Made by a program: the position numbers and the translations under genes. Positions 16,142 to 24,275 of a stretch of DNA of 64,000 nucleotides are shown here, in pieces (positions within the stretch are counted from its first letter, which is position 1; every line of letters begins with the position of its first letter). Under the pieces are notes generated by a model. It searched no databases, was not told where the DNA came from, and worked only from the letters and a program-made list of their open reading frames with translations. Origin of the DNA: Pseudoscardovia suis. Lineage in GTDB: Bacteria; Actinomycetota; Actinomycetes; Actinomycetales; Bifidobacteriaceae. The stretch lies in contig NZ_PGFC01000007.1 of assembly GCF_002797875.1 (NCBI RefSeq), positions 1 to 64,000 on the forward strand, in the 5' to 3' direction.

Positions 16142-16690
16142 ATGACAGTCATGACGCAGGACGCATACAAGACCGCCATCATCGAATGGGTCGGCATTCT
16201 CACCACTGGTACGGAACCAAGCCCGCAACTGGCTGAAGCGTTCACCAGCAGCGTTTACACGGATCGGCATTTGCGGGACATGATGCTCGTCAGCACTCTC
16301 AGTGTCAAGCCGATGGGCGAGGACGTTCTTATCGCGTGCGCTGACCCGCATGGTGAGGAAATCCACACGACTGTGTACGACACTCTCACCGCACTGTTCA
16401 ACGACAACGGGTACACGCCGGATCATGAACGTTTTGACAATGCTTTGGACGCGCTTTTCACCCTGATGGCATACGCCAAGGATGATTCGTGGGTGTGTGC
16501 GAACGTGGACGCGATGCTCGCATACTTGTATTGGGCGTTGGGTGAGACGAGCGCAGCGGAAACCGCTGTGCAGCAGGCTTTCGAAGAGTCCGGTGATGGT
16601 GAGCCGCCGTCGATTGCACAGATGATTCGCAGGGCGCTTGGTTTCCGCATTCAGCCGCGGTATCTTGAGGATTTGGTCGAAGCGGACTAA
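16142..16690 (+). CDS. Hypothetical helical protein, DUF4192-like tail
   Basis: A 182-residue helical protein. The C-terminal part (MLAYLYWALGETSAAETAVQQAFEES...IAQMIRRAL) resembles the end of actinobacterial DUF4192 proteins, whose role is unknown; this link is tentative. ATG 16142 follows GAAAGGATGCATC. A single gene with its own class I promoter and a strong terminator. Confidence 0.7.
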   Translation: MTVMTQDAYKTAIIEWVGILTTGTEPSPQLAEAFTSSVYTDRHLRDMMLVSTLSVKPMGEDVLIACADPHGEEIHTTVYDTLTALFNDNGYTPDHERFDNALDALFTLMAYAKDDSWVCANVDAMLAYLYWALGETSAAETAVQQAFEESGDGEPPSIAQMIRRALGFRIQPRYLEDLVEAD

Positions 16691-16706
16691 CGGCGGTTAG
16701 CAGTCG

Positions 16707-16750
16707 AAAGGGGTGTGGAAGACGATTCGTACCGTCTTCCACGCCCCTTT
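16707..16750 (+). terminator. Rho-independent terminator
   Basis: AAAGGGG-TGTGGAAGACG pairs perfectly with CGTCTTCCAC-GCCCCTTT across an 8-base loop. It is between convergent genes and may act in both directions. Confidence 0.93.
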
Positions 16751-16772
16751 CGCTTCCTGTCAGACGCGCCGC

Positions 16773-17261
16773 TCATTCATCATCGTGCGTCGCATCATGG
16801 GATCGTGGGCGTGCGACAAGCACCACGCGATGCTTCCGCCCGGCATCCAATGGACCGGACTCATCAGACTCACCCGGCTCATCATCCGACCCACTATCGG
16901 CAACTGCCTCGGGATGCGCGGCAAGCCACACGGCATACTCGCGCGCCTGCTCCTTGAACTCATCTTCCGCACCCGGATGATTCTCGTTCCACAGCGACCA
17001 CACCCTGTCGGACATGCAACCATCCACATACAAGGACAAGAGCTGCGCATAATCCCCCTCGAGAAGCACGTCGATGAACTTCCTCTGGACGGGGTCGGAC
17101 GGATCCAAATGCACGTCCTCAGCCGGTTTCGACCATTCCTGCCGGTACCATTCGTCCATGAACAGGTTGCCCGTCCTATGACCCAACGGCAGGTATCCCT
17201 CCGCTTTGAGTCGTGCGAGGATCTCATCAACCCGCCTATTCTCTTCGTCTTCACCAGCCAT
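16773..17261 (-). CDS. Acidic 162-aa protein, possible immunity partner of the papain-like protein
   Basis: It starts MAGEDEENRRVDEILARLKAEGYLPLGHRTG at ATG 17261, with GGAAAGGAAGG just upstream. It is helical and strongly acidic, with the tail basic again. Its start overlaps the end of the Tox-PL-like gene by 11 bases, so both are made from one message. A small acidic protein coupled to a toxin-like protein is the usual layout of a toxin-immunity pair. There is no family match, so the immunity role is inference from position only. Confidence 0.65.
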   Translation of the reverse strand: MAGEDEENRRVDEILARLKAEGYLPLGHRTGNLFMDEWYRQEWSKPAEDVHLDPSDPVQRKFIDVLLEGDYAQLLSLYVDGCMSDRVWSLWNENHPGAEDEFKEQAREYAVWLAAHPEAVADSGSDDEPGESDESGPLDAGRKHRVVLVARPRSHDATHDDE

Positions 17262-18762
17262 GCTTGCCTTCCTTTCCATCCGGCAAGGGGGTCGGCTCCC
17301 CTGCCGTGTATTCCTCTGCGACAGTCTCCATCATAACGAACCTGTCACTGTCCTGGGCGGCTTTCACACGCTTGGAACGTGACGTCGGCGGATGCCTGTC
17401 GATGTGCGGATCCTCCTGCCCCTTGCCCACCACCCACGGTGTGCGCGACCATTCGCTCAACCGGGGGTTGGGGCCGTTCAACAGCCTGTCCGTGGGTTGC
17501 AGGTCGTCCACGCGCATCCATTGCAGACCGTGTTCGCCGGACATGATGTGCTGGAGCGGGTCGTTGGCATCAGGCTTCGAGGGGCGTGGCACGTATCCGG
17601 GGCGTATCCTGCGTGCTTCACGCAGCTTCGACTCGTACACGTCGCGGCGGGATGATTCCTGGAACTCGTATTCGTGGAGGCGTTTGCCGCCATGCCCGTC
17701 ATCCTCCACTTGGGCGATCCAAATGTGCCCGCTGTTCTTCTGGCGTCCCATGATGAAGAACCGTGCGCCGACAGGATAGGATTCCAACGTGTGTTCCATG
17801 CTCCACCTGCTGGCCGCTTCGGTGAACTGACGGACCCTGCCGTTTTTGTCACGCCAGTTCGCGGCGATGACGCAGGGGTTCTGCGAGATGTTGTTCGCGC
17901 TGGATGGTGCGGCGGTCACATCGTATCCACGGCATCGTAGTTCCGCTGCGGCGGCGACCATGGGGCAATTGTAGCCGTAGGGGTTGTGTGCGCGTTGCTC
18001 CACGTCGATGGGTGTGTGCTTCCACCGGTGGAGCATCGCATGCCTCCATTGTTCTTCGGTGTAGAATTCGTCGAATTCCATCCACCTGTCGAGTTCGAGG
18101 TCGGTGGGTTCGCGTTTGTTGTGGCGCATGAAGTCCGCCAGTTCGAATTCCGCTTGTTTGTCGAATCCGGGGTTGACGGTCAGGTGGTCGAGGTGGCTGA
18201 GGTCCGTGGGCGGGAGCGTATGGTATTCCTCCAAGCCGGGTGTCGTGCCGGGTGTGGCGTGCGGCGTGGGTTTCGGCGTGGTCTTGCGCTTGGGCTTGGG
18301 TGTGGACGCGGGTTCCGTCTCAGGCGCGGGCGTAGGCTCCGGCGTGGGCGTGGGTTCGATGATGCCGTCACCCGGAATGGCGTCCCCCCAATCCAAATCC
18401 CAATCCAAATCACCCCCTAAGCTGCTGGGGATTAGGGAATACGAGTGCTCGTCACCCGGAATGGCATCCCCCCAATCCCAATCCCCATCGTTCATGGCCT
18501 CCATGTCATACCAGTCGAAATCCACATCCGGATACTCGTCGGTAAGCGTGTCCACCGCCTCCACGGCATCCACGGGTTCCATCACACCCCCGTACACGCC
18601 TTGCGCGAGCGTCTGTTGGAAACCAAGGTCGGACAGGCGTTCGTCCAACCCGTCGGGCAGGCCACCGTCCCGCGCCCCCGGCATGCCGACGCCCGGAAGT
18701 CGCGGCTTGTCGCGGAAACGTCCCTGCGGGTCACGCGGATGATCGGATGCGCGGAACATCAC
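17251..18762 (-). CDS. HPRDPQGRFRDK-tagged protein 2 with papain-like (Tox-PL type) toxin domain
   Basis: 503 residues. Residues 8-19 are the tag HPRDPQGRFRDK; a shared module follows (about 36-85, LSDLGFQQ...GVYGG...LTDEYPDVDF). A duplicated acidic stretch (DWGDAIPGD at 95-104 and 125-132) and a Pro/Thr-rich linker (136-180) come next. The C-terminal domain has YNCPMVAAAAELRCRGYDV with Cys266 and SGHIWIAQVEDD with His346. This Cys-then-His order and the NC...ELRxRG signature fit the papain-fold Tox-PL toxins of polymorphic systems, several of which deamidate or cleave host proteins. The third catalytic residue is not clear. GTG 18762 overlaps the upstream stop (GTGA). No secretion signal. 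Confidence 0.75.
   Translation of the reverse strand: MMFRASDHPRDPQGRFRDKPRLPGVGMPGARDGGLPDGLDERLSDLGFQQTLAQGVYGGVMEPVDAVEAVDTLTDEYPDVDFDWYDMEAMNDGDWDWGDAIPGDEHSYSLIPSSLGGDLDWDLDWGDAIPGDGIIEPTPTPEPTPAPETEPASTPKPKRKTTPKPTPHATPGTTPGLEEYHTLPPTDLSHLDHLTVNPGFDKQAEFELADFMRHNKREPTDLELDRWMEFDEFYTEEQWRHAMLHRWKHTPIDVEQRAHNPYGYNCPMVAAAAELRCRGYDVTAAPSSANNISQNPCVIAANWRDKNGRVRQFTEAASRWSMEHTLESYPVGARFFIMGRQKNSGHIWIAQVEDDGHGGKRLHEYEFQESSRRDVYESKLREARRIRPGYVPRPSKPDANDPLQHIMSGEHGLQWMRVDDLQPTDRLLNGPNPRLSEWSRTPWVVGKGQEDPHIDRHPPTSRSKRVKAAQDSDRFVMMETVAEEYTAGEPTPLPDGKEGKHGW
18415..18449 (+). repeat. 35-bp palindromic element inside a gene (copy 1)
   Basis: The element contains CCCTAA-N11-TTAGGG and then AATACGAGTGCT. 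It matches 34 of 35 bases, inverted, at 47066-47100. It is flanked by a direct duplication of about 30 bp (from 18368 and from 18452), which produces the doubled DWGDAIPGD in the protein. Confidence 0.85.
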
Positions 18763-19619
18763 TCGCCTTCCTTCCCGCCGGCGTGCATCCTGCGCCGCCG
18801 TTCAGCCAATTCGAGGACCCTGGGCAGGTCGTACGAGCTGATGGCGTTCCTGGCGTCCCCGTCGGATATCTCCTTTCGGTTCCAACGGTCGGTGTACAGG
18901 TCGTCCTCGTTCCACTCGTCCTCTATGAGGATGTCCTCCGCATACTCGTCGGCCGTTTCCTGCGGATAGCCTTGCCGCATGAGTTCGTCCCTGACCTTGC
19001 GCGTGTTGGAGTGCAGGATGGTGGTGTCGCGGACGAACGTCAGGTTCCCACGGCCTCCCATGGCCCTCGTGTTTCTCATGATGGCGCCCGCGTTCCGATA
19101 CGTATTCTCGATGCCAGCGTCGTTCCATTCCTCCACGGGCTCACCTTCGACCGTCAGGGCGAACACCACGTCTTGGTCCTGCGGCTCCCTGTCTCCGCTC
19201 GGATACCGTCCGGAACCGTCTTCCAAGAAGCCGAACGTGTCCCACAGTTCCCCATGCTCATCCGGGTCGATGGTTTCGAACGTGCGGTCGGGGAACTCCT
19301 CGTTCAACGCCTCCACCGTTTCCTTCGCATCATCCTGCGTCATGTATCCCATGTACATGCCGGGGCGGCTCATGCCGTTGTTTGTGCATGGCATCAGGCC
19401 GAAGTCCTCCATGCGTTCGGTTATCTCCGCGTTCTCCCTGTTGCGCGGGGTATTGGGGTCCTTGACCGTCCCCCAGCCTGCTATCTCGTGGACGGCGTGG
19501 CCTTTCCAAGGCTCGTATGTGCATACGGTCTGGGGGATGATCCGCTGCTTGCGCAACGCTTCCTTGTCGCGGAAACGTCCCTGCGGGTCACGCGGATGCT
19601 CCCCGGGTCTGAACGTCAT
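18759..19619 (-). CDS. HPRDPQGRFRDK-tagged protein 3
   Basis: 286 residues with the tag at 8-19 (HPRDPQGRFRDK) and the shared module (about 85-135, MEDFGLMPC...GMYMGYM...LNEEFPDRTFETID). The C-terminal half is new: FALTVEGEPVEEWNDAGIENTYRNAGAIMRNTRAMGGRGNLTFVRDTTILHS, then a helical acidic end. No known fold is evident. First gene of a three-gene operon with tagged protein 2 and the acidic protein at 16773. ATG 19619 follows AAAGGCGG and a class II promoter. Confidence 0.75.
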   Translation of the reverse strand: MTFRPGEHPRDPQGRFRDKEALRKQRIIPQTVCTYEPWKGHAVHEIAGWGTVKDPNTPRNRENAEITERMEDFGLMPCTNNGMSRPGMYMGYMTQDDAKETVEALNEEFPDRTFETIDPDEHGELWDTFGFLEDGSGRYPSGDREPQDQDVVFALTVEGEPVEEWNDAGIENTYRNAGAIMRNTRAMGGRGNLTFVRDTTILHSNTRKVRDELMRQGYPQETADEYAEDILIEDEWNEDDLYTDRWNRKEISDGDARNAISSYDLPRVLELAERRRRMHAGGKEGE

Positions 19620-19664
19620 GATGCGCCGCCTTTCTTTCCGAACGGGATGCGGATGCCACTTTCG

Positions 19665-19693
19665 ATTCTACTCGGACGGGCATGATGAAACAC
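19665..19693 (-). promoter_or_regulatory. Class II promoter (GTGTTT-N17-TAGAAT)
   Basis: Minus strand GTGTTT (19688-19693), 17 bp, TAGAAT (19665-19670) followed by CGAAAG. It matches the promoter of tagged protein 1 at 3379-3407. Confidence 0.55.
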
Positions 19694-19724
19694 CCGCGTG
19701 AAGGGTATGAGAAAAGTCAGACCG

Positions 19725-20726
19725 TCAAGCGGTCCAGCATAGCAGTCGCGCGGTTTCGCCTACGCGGTGGCTGGCGCCACGCAGGTCGATGCGGAACGTA
19801 TCGCCGTCACAGGTGACGAGCATGCGTCCGCCCGACAGGGTGCGTATGACCACCATGCTGCCCGCGTCATGCACCGCCCACAGGGTGCACAGCGTGTCCG
19901 CGAGCGTGCTGCGCATGCGGGGATTGTCGGCGCACCCCAGGTCGGGGGCGTGTGCGGCGAGCACCCGTTGTTCGCTGCGGTCACCGCCGATGCTGCTTAC
20001 GGTCGTGCGTAGGATGCGTGCGCCGCCCATTCCTTGTGTTTCGAATCGTGTGGGGCATTCCCATGCGAATTGCGCGCGGCTGAGGTACTCCCAGCGTTCC
20101 ATGCCGTGGTTGCCCCACCGGGTCATGTACGTGCTGGCGAGCAATCCCATGGCTCCTTGTATGCGGGGTGCGAGGCTGGCGAGCGGCGCGTCCATGCTTG
20201 GCAGCGTGGTGACGGAATCCCCGACGGCGAGGAGGATGCCGACCGCTTTGTCGGGCGTGTTCGCATGCACCCATTCCGAATACACCTTGTTCTGTGCGGA
20301 TGCGAGCATGTCGCACGGGTCGATGATGCCGTGTTCGCGTGCGACGCTCAGGCTCCTGTGGAGCGCGTCCATGCTTGCGGCGAGCTGGTGTGCGCGCACG
20401 CCTTCGAGACGGGTGTGGGGCGTCCACGCGCTTGGATGGCGTGGCGTGTCCGGATCGGGTGTGCATGTGAGGCGTGTGCGCGTGTATGCGGTGAGCGTGC
20501 GCACGGGATGCGTCCACATGCCGCGCATGGTGGTGTGGCTGCGTTCCGCCCATGCGAGATAGCGGCGGCTGAGGGTGATATCCGCGAGAGTGTCGAGGGC
20601 GAGCCGCGTGTCTGTGATAGGGGTGTTTCCCGGGGTCGCCGCCCATGCGATGTACTCGTCGTCCCTGTGGTCGGCGCGCATGGTGCTGCCGTCCGCCTGC
20701 TGTCTGTACAGCCTGTAGTCGCCCAT
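19725..20726 (-). CDS. Hypothetical 333-aa protein
   Basis: A soluble protein of unknown family. It starts MGDYRLYRQQADGSTMRADHRDDEYIAWAATPGN, is helical in the middle (HQLAASMDALHRSLSVAREHGIIDPCDMLASAQNKVYSEW), and ends with short strands (MVVIRTLSGGRMLVTCDGDTFRIDLRG). ATG 20726 follows AAGGAAAGG. It is divergent from repA, with overlapping promoter DNA at 20785-20835, so it could be co-controlled with replication. Confidence 0.75.
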   Translation of the reverse strand: MGDYRLYRQQADGSTMRADHRDDEYIAWAATPGNTPITDTRLALDTLADITLSRRYLAWAERSHTTMRGMWTHPVRTLTAYTRTRLTCTPDPDTPRHPSAWTPHTRLEGVRAHQLAASMDALHRSLSVAREHGIIDPCDMLASAQNKVYSEWVHANTPDKAVGILLAVGDSVTTLPSMDAPLASLAPRIQGAMGLLASTYMTRWGNHGMERWEYLSRAQFAWECPTRFETQGMGGARILRTTVSSIGGDRSEQRVLAAHAPDLGCADNPRMRSTLADTLCTLWAVHDAGSMVVIRTLSGGRMLVTCDGDTFRIDLRGASHRVGETARLLCWTA

Positions 20727-20784
20727 TGTGTTTTCCTTTCCTTGCGGGGGCGTGTTGTCGCTCCTTGGCTGTTTCTGATGTCCA

Positions 20785-20812
20785 ACCTACGTGGCGTGGG
20801 GCGTGCTGTCAA
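20785..20812 (-). promoter_or_regulatory. Class I promoter, weak -10
   Basis: Minus strand TTGACA (20807-20812), 16 bp, GTAGGT (20785-20790). On the plus strand a TAGTAT at 20830-20835, 9 bases before the repA ATG, suggests a leaderless repA message from an overlapping divergent promoter. Confidence 0.6.
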
Positions 20813-20844
20813 AAAACAGGGCGGGATGCTAGTATTCGGTTGCT

Positions 20845-21789
20845 ATGGGTGGTTTGAACTCGGATGGTTTGGATGCTTTGCAGACGGTGGCGGGCATCAT
20901 TGATCGCGCTCCCACGCCTCAGGAGGTGTGGTATGGGCATTCGATTCTGACGAGCACGCTGTTTCCTGCGGTGGAGCCGCCTGCGGGCACGGATTATGTG
21001 AGCAAGCGTGTGGGTGGCGTGGAGTATTTGCTGGAGGCTGGTATCGATCCGGCGACGCATGAGCGGCGTTTTCCCGCGGGGAAGTATCCGCGTCTCATCA
21101 TGGCGTGGATGGCGAAGCAGATTCGCATGAGCGCGGGGCGGCGCACGGGGACGGTGGATCCTGAGCGGCGTATGGTGGTGATTCCGTCGATGCACCGTTT
21201 GGCGAGTGAATTGGGGTTGTCGCATGGTGGTGCGACGGCGTTGTTGTTGCAGGAGCAGTTGCGGTTGCTGTTGGCGAGTCATATCAGTGTGCGTGTGGTG
21301 AGTGAGGATGGGGGTGTGACTTACCGGGATTCGGTGAGCCTGCCGTTGGTGGAGGCTGTGCGTTTGGCGGAGGGGTCGGATGATCCGTCGAAGGGTGGTG
21401 CGGCTTTTGTGTTGACGAAGGATGTGTGGGTGCGTTTGTCGCGTGAGAGTGCGCCGTTTGATACGCGGGCTGCGTCGTTTTTGCTGTCGGGGCGGAGTGT
21501 GTTGCCGTATGACGTGTATGTGTGGTTGTCGGGCAGCATGGGTGGGTTGAGGCATCCTGTGCGTTTGGATTGGGATTGGTTGTATGCGCGGTTTGGTGAT
21601 GGTGTGTCGAGCATGAAGAATTTTCGTTTGAAGTTTCGTCGTGCTGTGGGGAAGGTGCGTGTGGTGTATCCGGGTGTGCGTGTGGAGGTGGGGTCGGATG
21701 GCGTGTTGTTGTTGCCGTCGCCTGCTGCTGTGCCGCGTCGTGCGCAGGGTGGTTTGCCGGGTGTGGATGATGATGCGAAGTGGTTGTGA
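20845..21789 (+). CDS. repA: Plasmid replication initiator, RepA_C type
   Basis: This 314-residue protein resembles RepA_C-family initiators that bind iterons and open the plasmid origin. The key region is FPAGKYPRLIMAWMAKQIRMSAGRR...RRMVVIPSMHRLASELGLSHGGATALLLQEQLRLLLASHI, matching the family's YPR-x-x-x-W, LG-x-x-x-GG and Q-x-x-RL-x-x-S features. A second winged-helix-like half follows (LPYDVYVWLSGSMGG...LDWDWLYARFG...FRLKFRRAVGKV). There is no ribosome site before ATG 20845 and a TAGTAT box lies 9 bases upstream, so it may be leaderless. The best iteron array is 13 kb away. Confidence 0.8.
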   Translation: MGGLNSDGLDALQTVAGIIDRAPTPQEVWYGHSILTSTLFPAVEPPAGTDYVSKRVGGVEYLLEAGIDPATHERRFPAGKYPRLIMAWMAKQIRMSAGRRTGTVDPERRMVVIPSMHRLASELGLSHGGATALLLQEQLRLLLASHISVRVVSEDGGVTYRDSVSLPLVEAVRLAEGSDDPSKGGAAFVLTKDVWVRLSRESAPFDTRAASFLLSGRSVLPYDVYVWLSGSMGGLRHPVRLDWDWLYARFGDGVSSMKNFRLKFRRAVGKVRVVYPGVRVEVGSDGVLLLPSPAAVPRRAQGGLPGVDDDAKWL

Positions 21790-21808
21790 TGGGTGCTGAT
21801 AGGGTGTT

Positions 21809-21836
21809 TTGACATTCCTGCATGGTGGTTTACTCT
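21809..21836 (+). promoter_or_regulatory. Class I promoter
   Basis: TTGACA at 21809-21814, 16 bp, TACTCT at 21831-21836. Confidence 0.75.
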
Positions 21837-21878
21837 AGGGGGTGTCAGCAACAGCCATTGGTTGGAAGGAAAGCCATC

Positions 21879-22262
21879 ATGCAACAGTCAGACAGTGGGC
21901 AGGTTACGTTGCGTCAGCATCCCGGGTTCGACGGGTTGACGCGCCGTCAGCTCAAATGGATAGGCGTGCAGGTGCAACGCTTGTACGACAAGCATTACTC
22001 CTGCAGGTGCCTCCATGAGGAGGAGGTGATGCCGGTGCTCGCGTTCTGCGACGCATACACCAACGGTGTAATCGAGACGGAAGCGTGTGAGGCGGCTATC
22101 CTTCACCTTGGCTTGACGGAGGGTGGTGTGAAGGAACTGGAATCGTATGTGACTGATCTGACCGACCGTGGGTTGGGGTATGATGCGTGTGCTGTGGAGG
22201 ACGCGCTGCCGGTGGAGTTGAGTCATCCCGTTTACGATTTGGAGGATGTGCCGTCCGCCTGA
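21879..22262 (+). CDS. Hypothetical 127-aa protein downstream of repA
   Basis: It starts MQQSDSGQVTLRQHPGFDGLTRRQLKWIGVQVQRLYDKHYSCRC at ATG 21879 after GGAAGGAAAG. It is all-helical, with an acidic second half (EVMPVLAFCDAYTNGVIETEACEAAILHLGL). Own class I promoter and terminator. Position after repA hints at replication or copy control, but no family is recognised. Confidence 0.7.
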   Translation: MQQSDSGQVTLRQHPGFDGLTRRQLKWIGVQVQRLYDKHYSCRCLHEEEVMPVLAFCDAYTNGVIETEACEAAILHLGLTEGGVKELESYVTDLTDRGLGYDACAVEDALPVELSHPVYDLEDVPSA

Positions 22263-22303
22263 TGTATGATGGGTATTGTTTGACAGGCTATCAGTCCTGA
22301 TTG

Positions 22304-22341
22304 CGCCTTGTCGTCTGTTGCAGCGGACGGCAGGGCTTTTT
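22304..22341 (+). terminator. Rho-independent terminator
   Basis: GCCTTGTCGTCTG pairs with GCGGACGGCAGGGC over a TTGC loop, followed by TTTTTCG. Confidence 0.88.
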
Positions 22342-22471
22342 CGTTTCGTCTTGGCGTGTGGCGTGCATGATGGCGTGCACGTTTGCGGGTGCGTTCCGCG
22401 CATCCCAAGACTGCACGCACCCATGACCGCCATGCTTCCAAGGGTCCAAAAGCATGGTTTCGCAACGTTTT

Positions 22472-22499
22472 TTGACATTCCCCGGCACGTGTGTAGTGT
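22472..22499 (+). promoter_or_regulatory. Class I promoter
   Basis: TTGACA at 22472-22477, 16 bp, TAGTGT at 22494-22499. The leader that follows contains a strong hairpin at 22538-22568 (GCCCCAAGCGGA / TCCGCAAGGGGC), which may control the BRO gene or block antisense transcription. Confidence 0.8.
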
Positions 22500-22593
22500 G
22501 ATTGGCAAGCCCGGGATAGCCGGGGACAACAGAAAAAGCCCCAAGCGGACTGGAACTCCGCAAGGGGCACGGCCAGCAGAAAGGATATTTTCC

Positions 22594-23544
22594 ATGGCCA
22601 TTCAGCAGAATACAGGGCACGAGCATACCCTCGCAACCGTCGGCGCGTCGGACAGCGTGTTCACGTTCAAAGGAGACGACGGCAAGCCGATGCCCGTGCG
22701 GGTCGTGACCGACGAGGACGGCGAACCGTGGTTCGTTGCAAAGGACGTGTGCGCAATTCTCGGATACAGCAATCCGCGAAAGGCTGTCATCGATCATGTG
22801 GACGACGAGGATAAAACCGATGGGGTAACGATTCGTGACTCCATCGGACGCCAACAGAATCCCATTGTCATCAACGAATCCGGACTGTACGGCCTCGTGC
22901 TTTCCAGCAAACTGCCCAAGGCACACGACTTCAAACACTGGGTCACATCCGACGTGCTCCCGTCGATTCGCAAGACCGGAATGTACGCCACGCCGCAGAC
23001 GATGGACACGATGCTCAATGATCCCGACGCGTTCCTCCGCCTCGTACAGGACTGGCATGATGCGAAAACACAAGCCGCACAACAAGCCAAGCAATTGCAG
23101 GCGCAAGCACCGAAAGTCGAAGCCTACGACGATTGGCTCGACGGCCAGGACACCATGCTCATCCGCGAAGCCGCGAAAACAATCAGCCACACGGGACACA
23201 GGTACAAGGAAAGCCAGATCCGCCAGCTCCTCGTGGAATGGGGGTGGGCGTACAAGTCGGCGAGTGGATTCTGGCAGCCGACCGCCTACGCTTCCATAGA
23301 ACATGAGTGGCTTGTGTTGGTGCCATGCAAGTCGCATGGCGTGAAAAAGGATGGGATGAGGTTCGATTTCCCGCCGGTCATGCGGTTGACCCGCAGGGGT
23401 TTTGACCGACTGCGCGCCCGCCTGCGTGACATTGACAGCCAGGCTGATGATGATGGCGTGGGTTATGGCTTGCCGGACGGCGACAATCTCATCATGACAC
23501 GGCATGGCGTGAAGCATCTCACGCTCAAACTCTTGGAAGAGTAA
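22594..23544 (+). CDS. Phage antirepressor-type protein, BRO-N plus KilAC
   Basis: 316 residues. The N-terminal BRO domain (about 20-125) shows PMPVRVVTDEDGEPWFVAKDVCAILGYSNPRKAVIDHVDDEDK and SGLYGLVLSSKLPKAHDFKHWVTSDVLPSIRKTG. The C-terminal KilAC-like domain (about 180-300) has LIREAAKTI...YKESQIRQLLVEWGWAYKS. These proteins bind DNA and in phages counter the repressor. ATG 22594 follows AGAAAGGAT after a 95-base leader. On a plasmid it may control conflict genes or replication; the target is unknown. Confidence 0.88.
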   Translation: MAIQQNTGHEHTLATVGASDSVFTFKGDDGKPMPVRVVTDEDGEPWFVAKDVCAILGYSNPRKAVIDHVDDEDKTDGVTIRDSIGRQQNPIVINESGLYGLVLSSKLPKAHDFKHWVTSDVLPSIRKTGMYATPQTMDTMLNDPDAFLRLVQDWHDAKTQAAQQAKQLQAQAPKVEAYDDWLDGQDTMLIREAAKTISHTGHRYKESQIRQLLVEWGWAYKSASGFWQPTAYASIEHEWLVLVPCKSHGVKKDGMRFDFPPVMRLTRRGFDRLRARLRDIDSQADDDGVGYGLPDGDNLIMTRHGVKHLTLKLLEE

Positions 23545-23579
23545 AAAACCGCGTGTCGTGCGCGCCGCCGACAACGGTG

Positions 23580-23608
23580 TTGCTGAAACGGCGCGCATCT
23601 GGTATACT
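23580..23608 (+). promoter_or_regulatory. Promoter of candidate sRNA copy A
   Basis: TTGCTG at 23580-23585, 17 bp, TATACT at 23603-23608. The same layout (TTGCAC-N17-TATGCT) precedes copy B on the minus strand. Confidence 0.65.
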
Positions 23609-23613
23609 TCTTC

Positions 23614-23690
23614 ATGATGAAGCTGGGCAACGCCCGGTTCGCAAAAGCCGCTCGTCGGATCCGTCCGATGGAGCGGCTTTTGTGCACTCG
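23614..23690 (+). ncRNA. Candidate small RNA, copy A
   Basis: About 75 nucleotides after the promoter: hairpin 1 (AGCTGGGC-AAC-GCCCGGTT, 23621-23639) and hairpin 2 (CAAAAGCCGCTC...GAGCGGCTTTTG, 23642-23682) with an inner TCGGA/TCCGA stem and a T-rich end that can terminate. A near-identical unit lies inverted at 30910-30990. There is no convincing ORF. Paired promoter plus structure conservation supports an RNA gene. Confidence 0.6.
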
Positions 23691-23712
23691 ACGCAGAAAA
23701 AGGTTCGGGAAT

Positions 23713-23742
23713 CCCCCGCATTCATGCGGGGGAGGATGTCAA
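23713..23742 (+). repeat. Solo IS200/IS605-like right-end hairpin
   Basis: CCCCCGCATTCATGCGGGGG followed by AGGATGTCAA. It overlaps the stop codon of the minus-strand gene at 23739 and could also terminate it. Confidence 0.55.
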
Positions 23743-24224
23743 TCGAGATACTCGTCTAAATCTCCGGTGTGAACCGGGTAGGAGACGCGCGACGTGATCT
23801 CCGGGTGCGCTGGGTTCGGCAGGTCAAGCGTGAACATGAACATGCTGTACTGGTTTCGGACGGTGTCCACGCGTGCCTGCGGGCGGGTGATCTCGCGTGT
23901 CGCCGTCGGATGGTTTTGCATGGCGTGCAAGCGTGCGTAGCCGCTGTTCCACAATAGGTCGATGCGTGCGATGGGGTTGGGCGTGCAGTCGGCGAGGATG
24001 CGTGCGATGACGGTGTATGATGCTTGGCTTGGCTTGCGGTCGTAGGCGTCGCACCATGCGACGAACAGGCGTTCCGCTTGTGTCATGTCGATGCGGTCGA
24101 TGGTTGCCTGTCGGCTGGCGAGGGTGATTGCCATTGCGTCGAGTGTCTGCCTGACGGTGGGTTCGGTGGTGATGTTGTGCGCGTCGAGTGTCTGGCGGAT
24201 GGTGGTTTGGGGTGTGCCTGTCAT
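23739..24224 (-). CDS. Hypothetical 161-aa protein
   Basis: It starts MTGTPQTTIRQTLDAHNITTEPTVRQTLDAMAITLASRQATIDRIDMTQAERLFVAWCDAYDRK, with two similar RQTLDA segments. The rest reads IARILADCTPNPIARIDLLWNSGYARLHAMQNH...SMFMFTLDLPNPAHPEITSRV. It is a mixed alpha/beta soluble protein. ATG 24224 follows GGAAGGACACG. Unknown family. Confidence 0.65.
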   Translation of the reverse strand: MTGTPQTTIRQTLDAHNITTEPTVRQTLDAMAITLASRQATIDRIDMTQAERLFVAWCDAYDRKPSQASYTVIARILADCTPNPIARIDLLWNSGYARLHAMQNHPTATREITRPQARVDTVRNQYSMFMFTLDLPNPAHPEITSRVSYPVHTGDLDEYLD

Positions 24225-24275
24225 GGGGTGGCGTGTCCTTCCATTGGGTGTTCTGTCACTCCTCATGATAGTCGG

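Noticed and set aside
22538..22568. Riboswitch in the BRO gene leader
   Set aside because: Only one simple hairpin is visible, without an aptamer-like fold; a structured leader or reverse terminator explains it.
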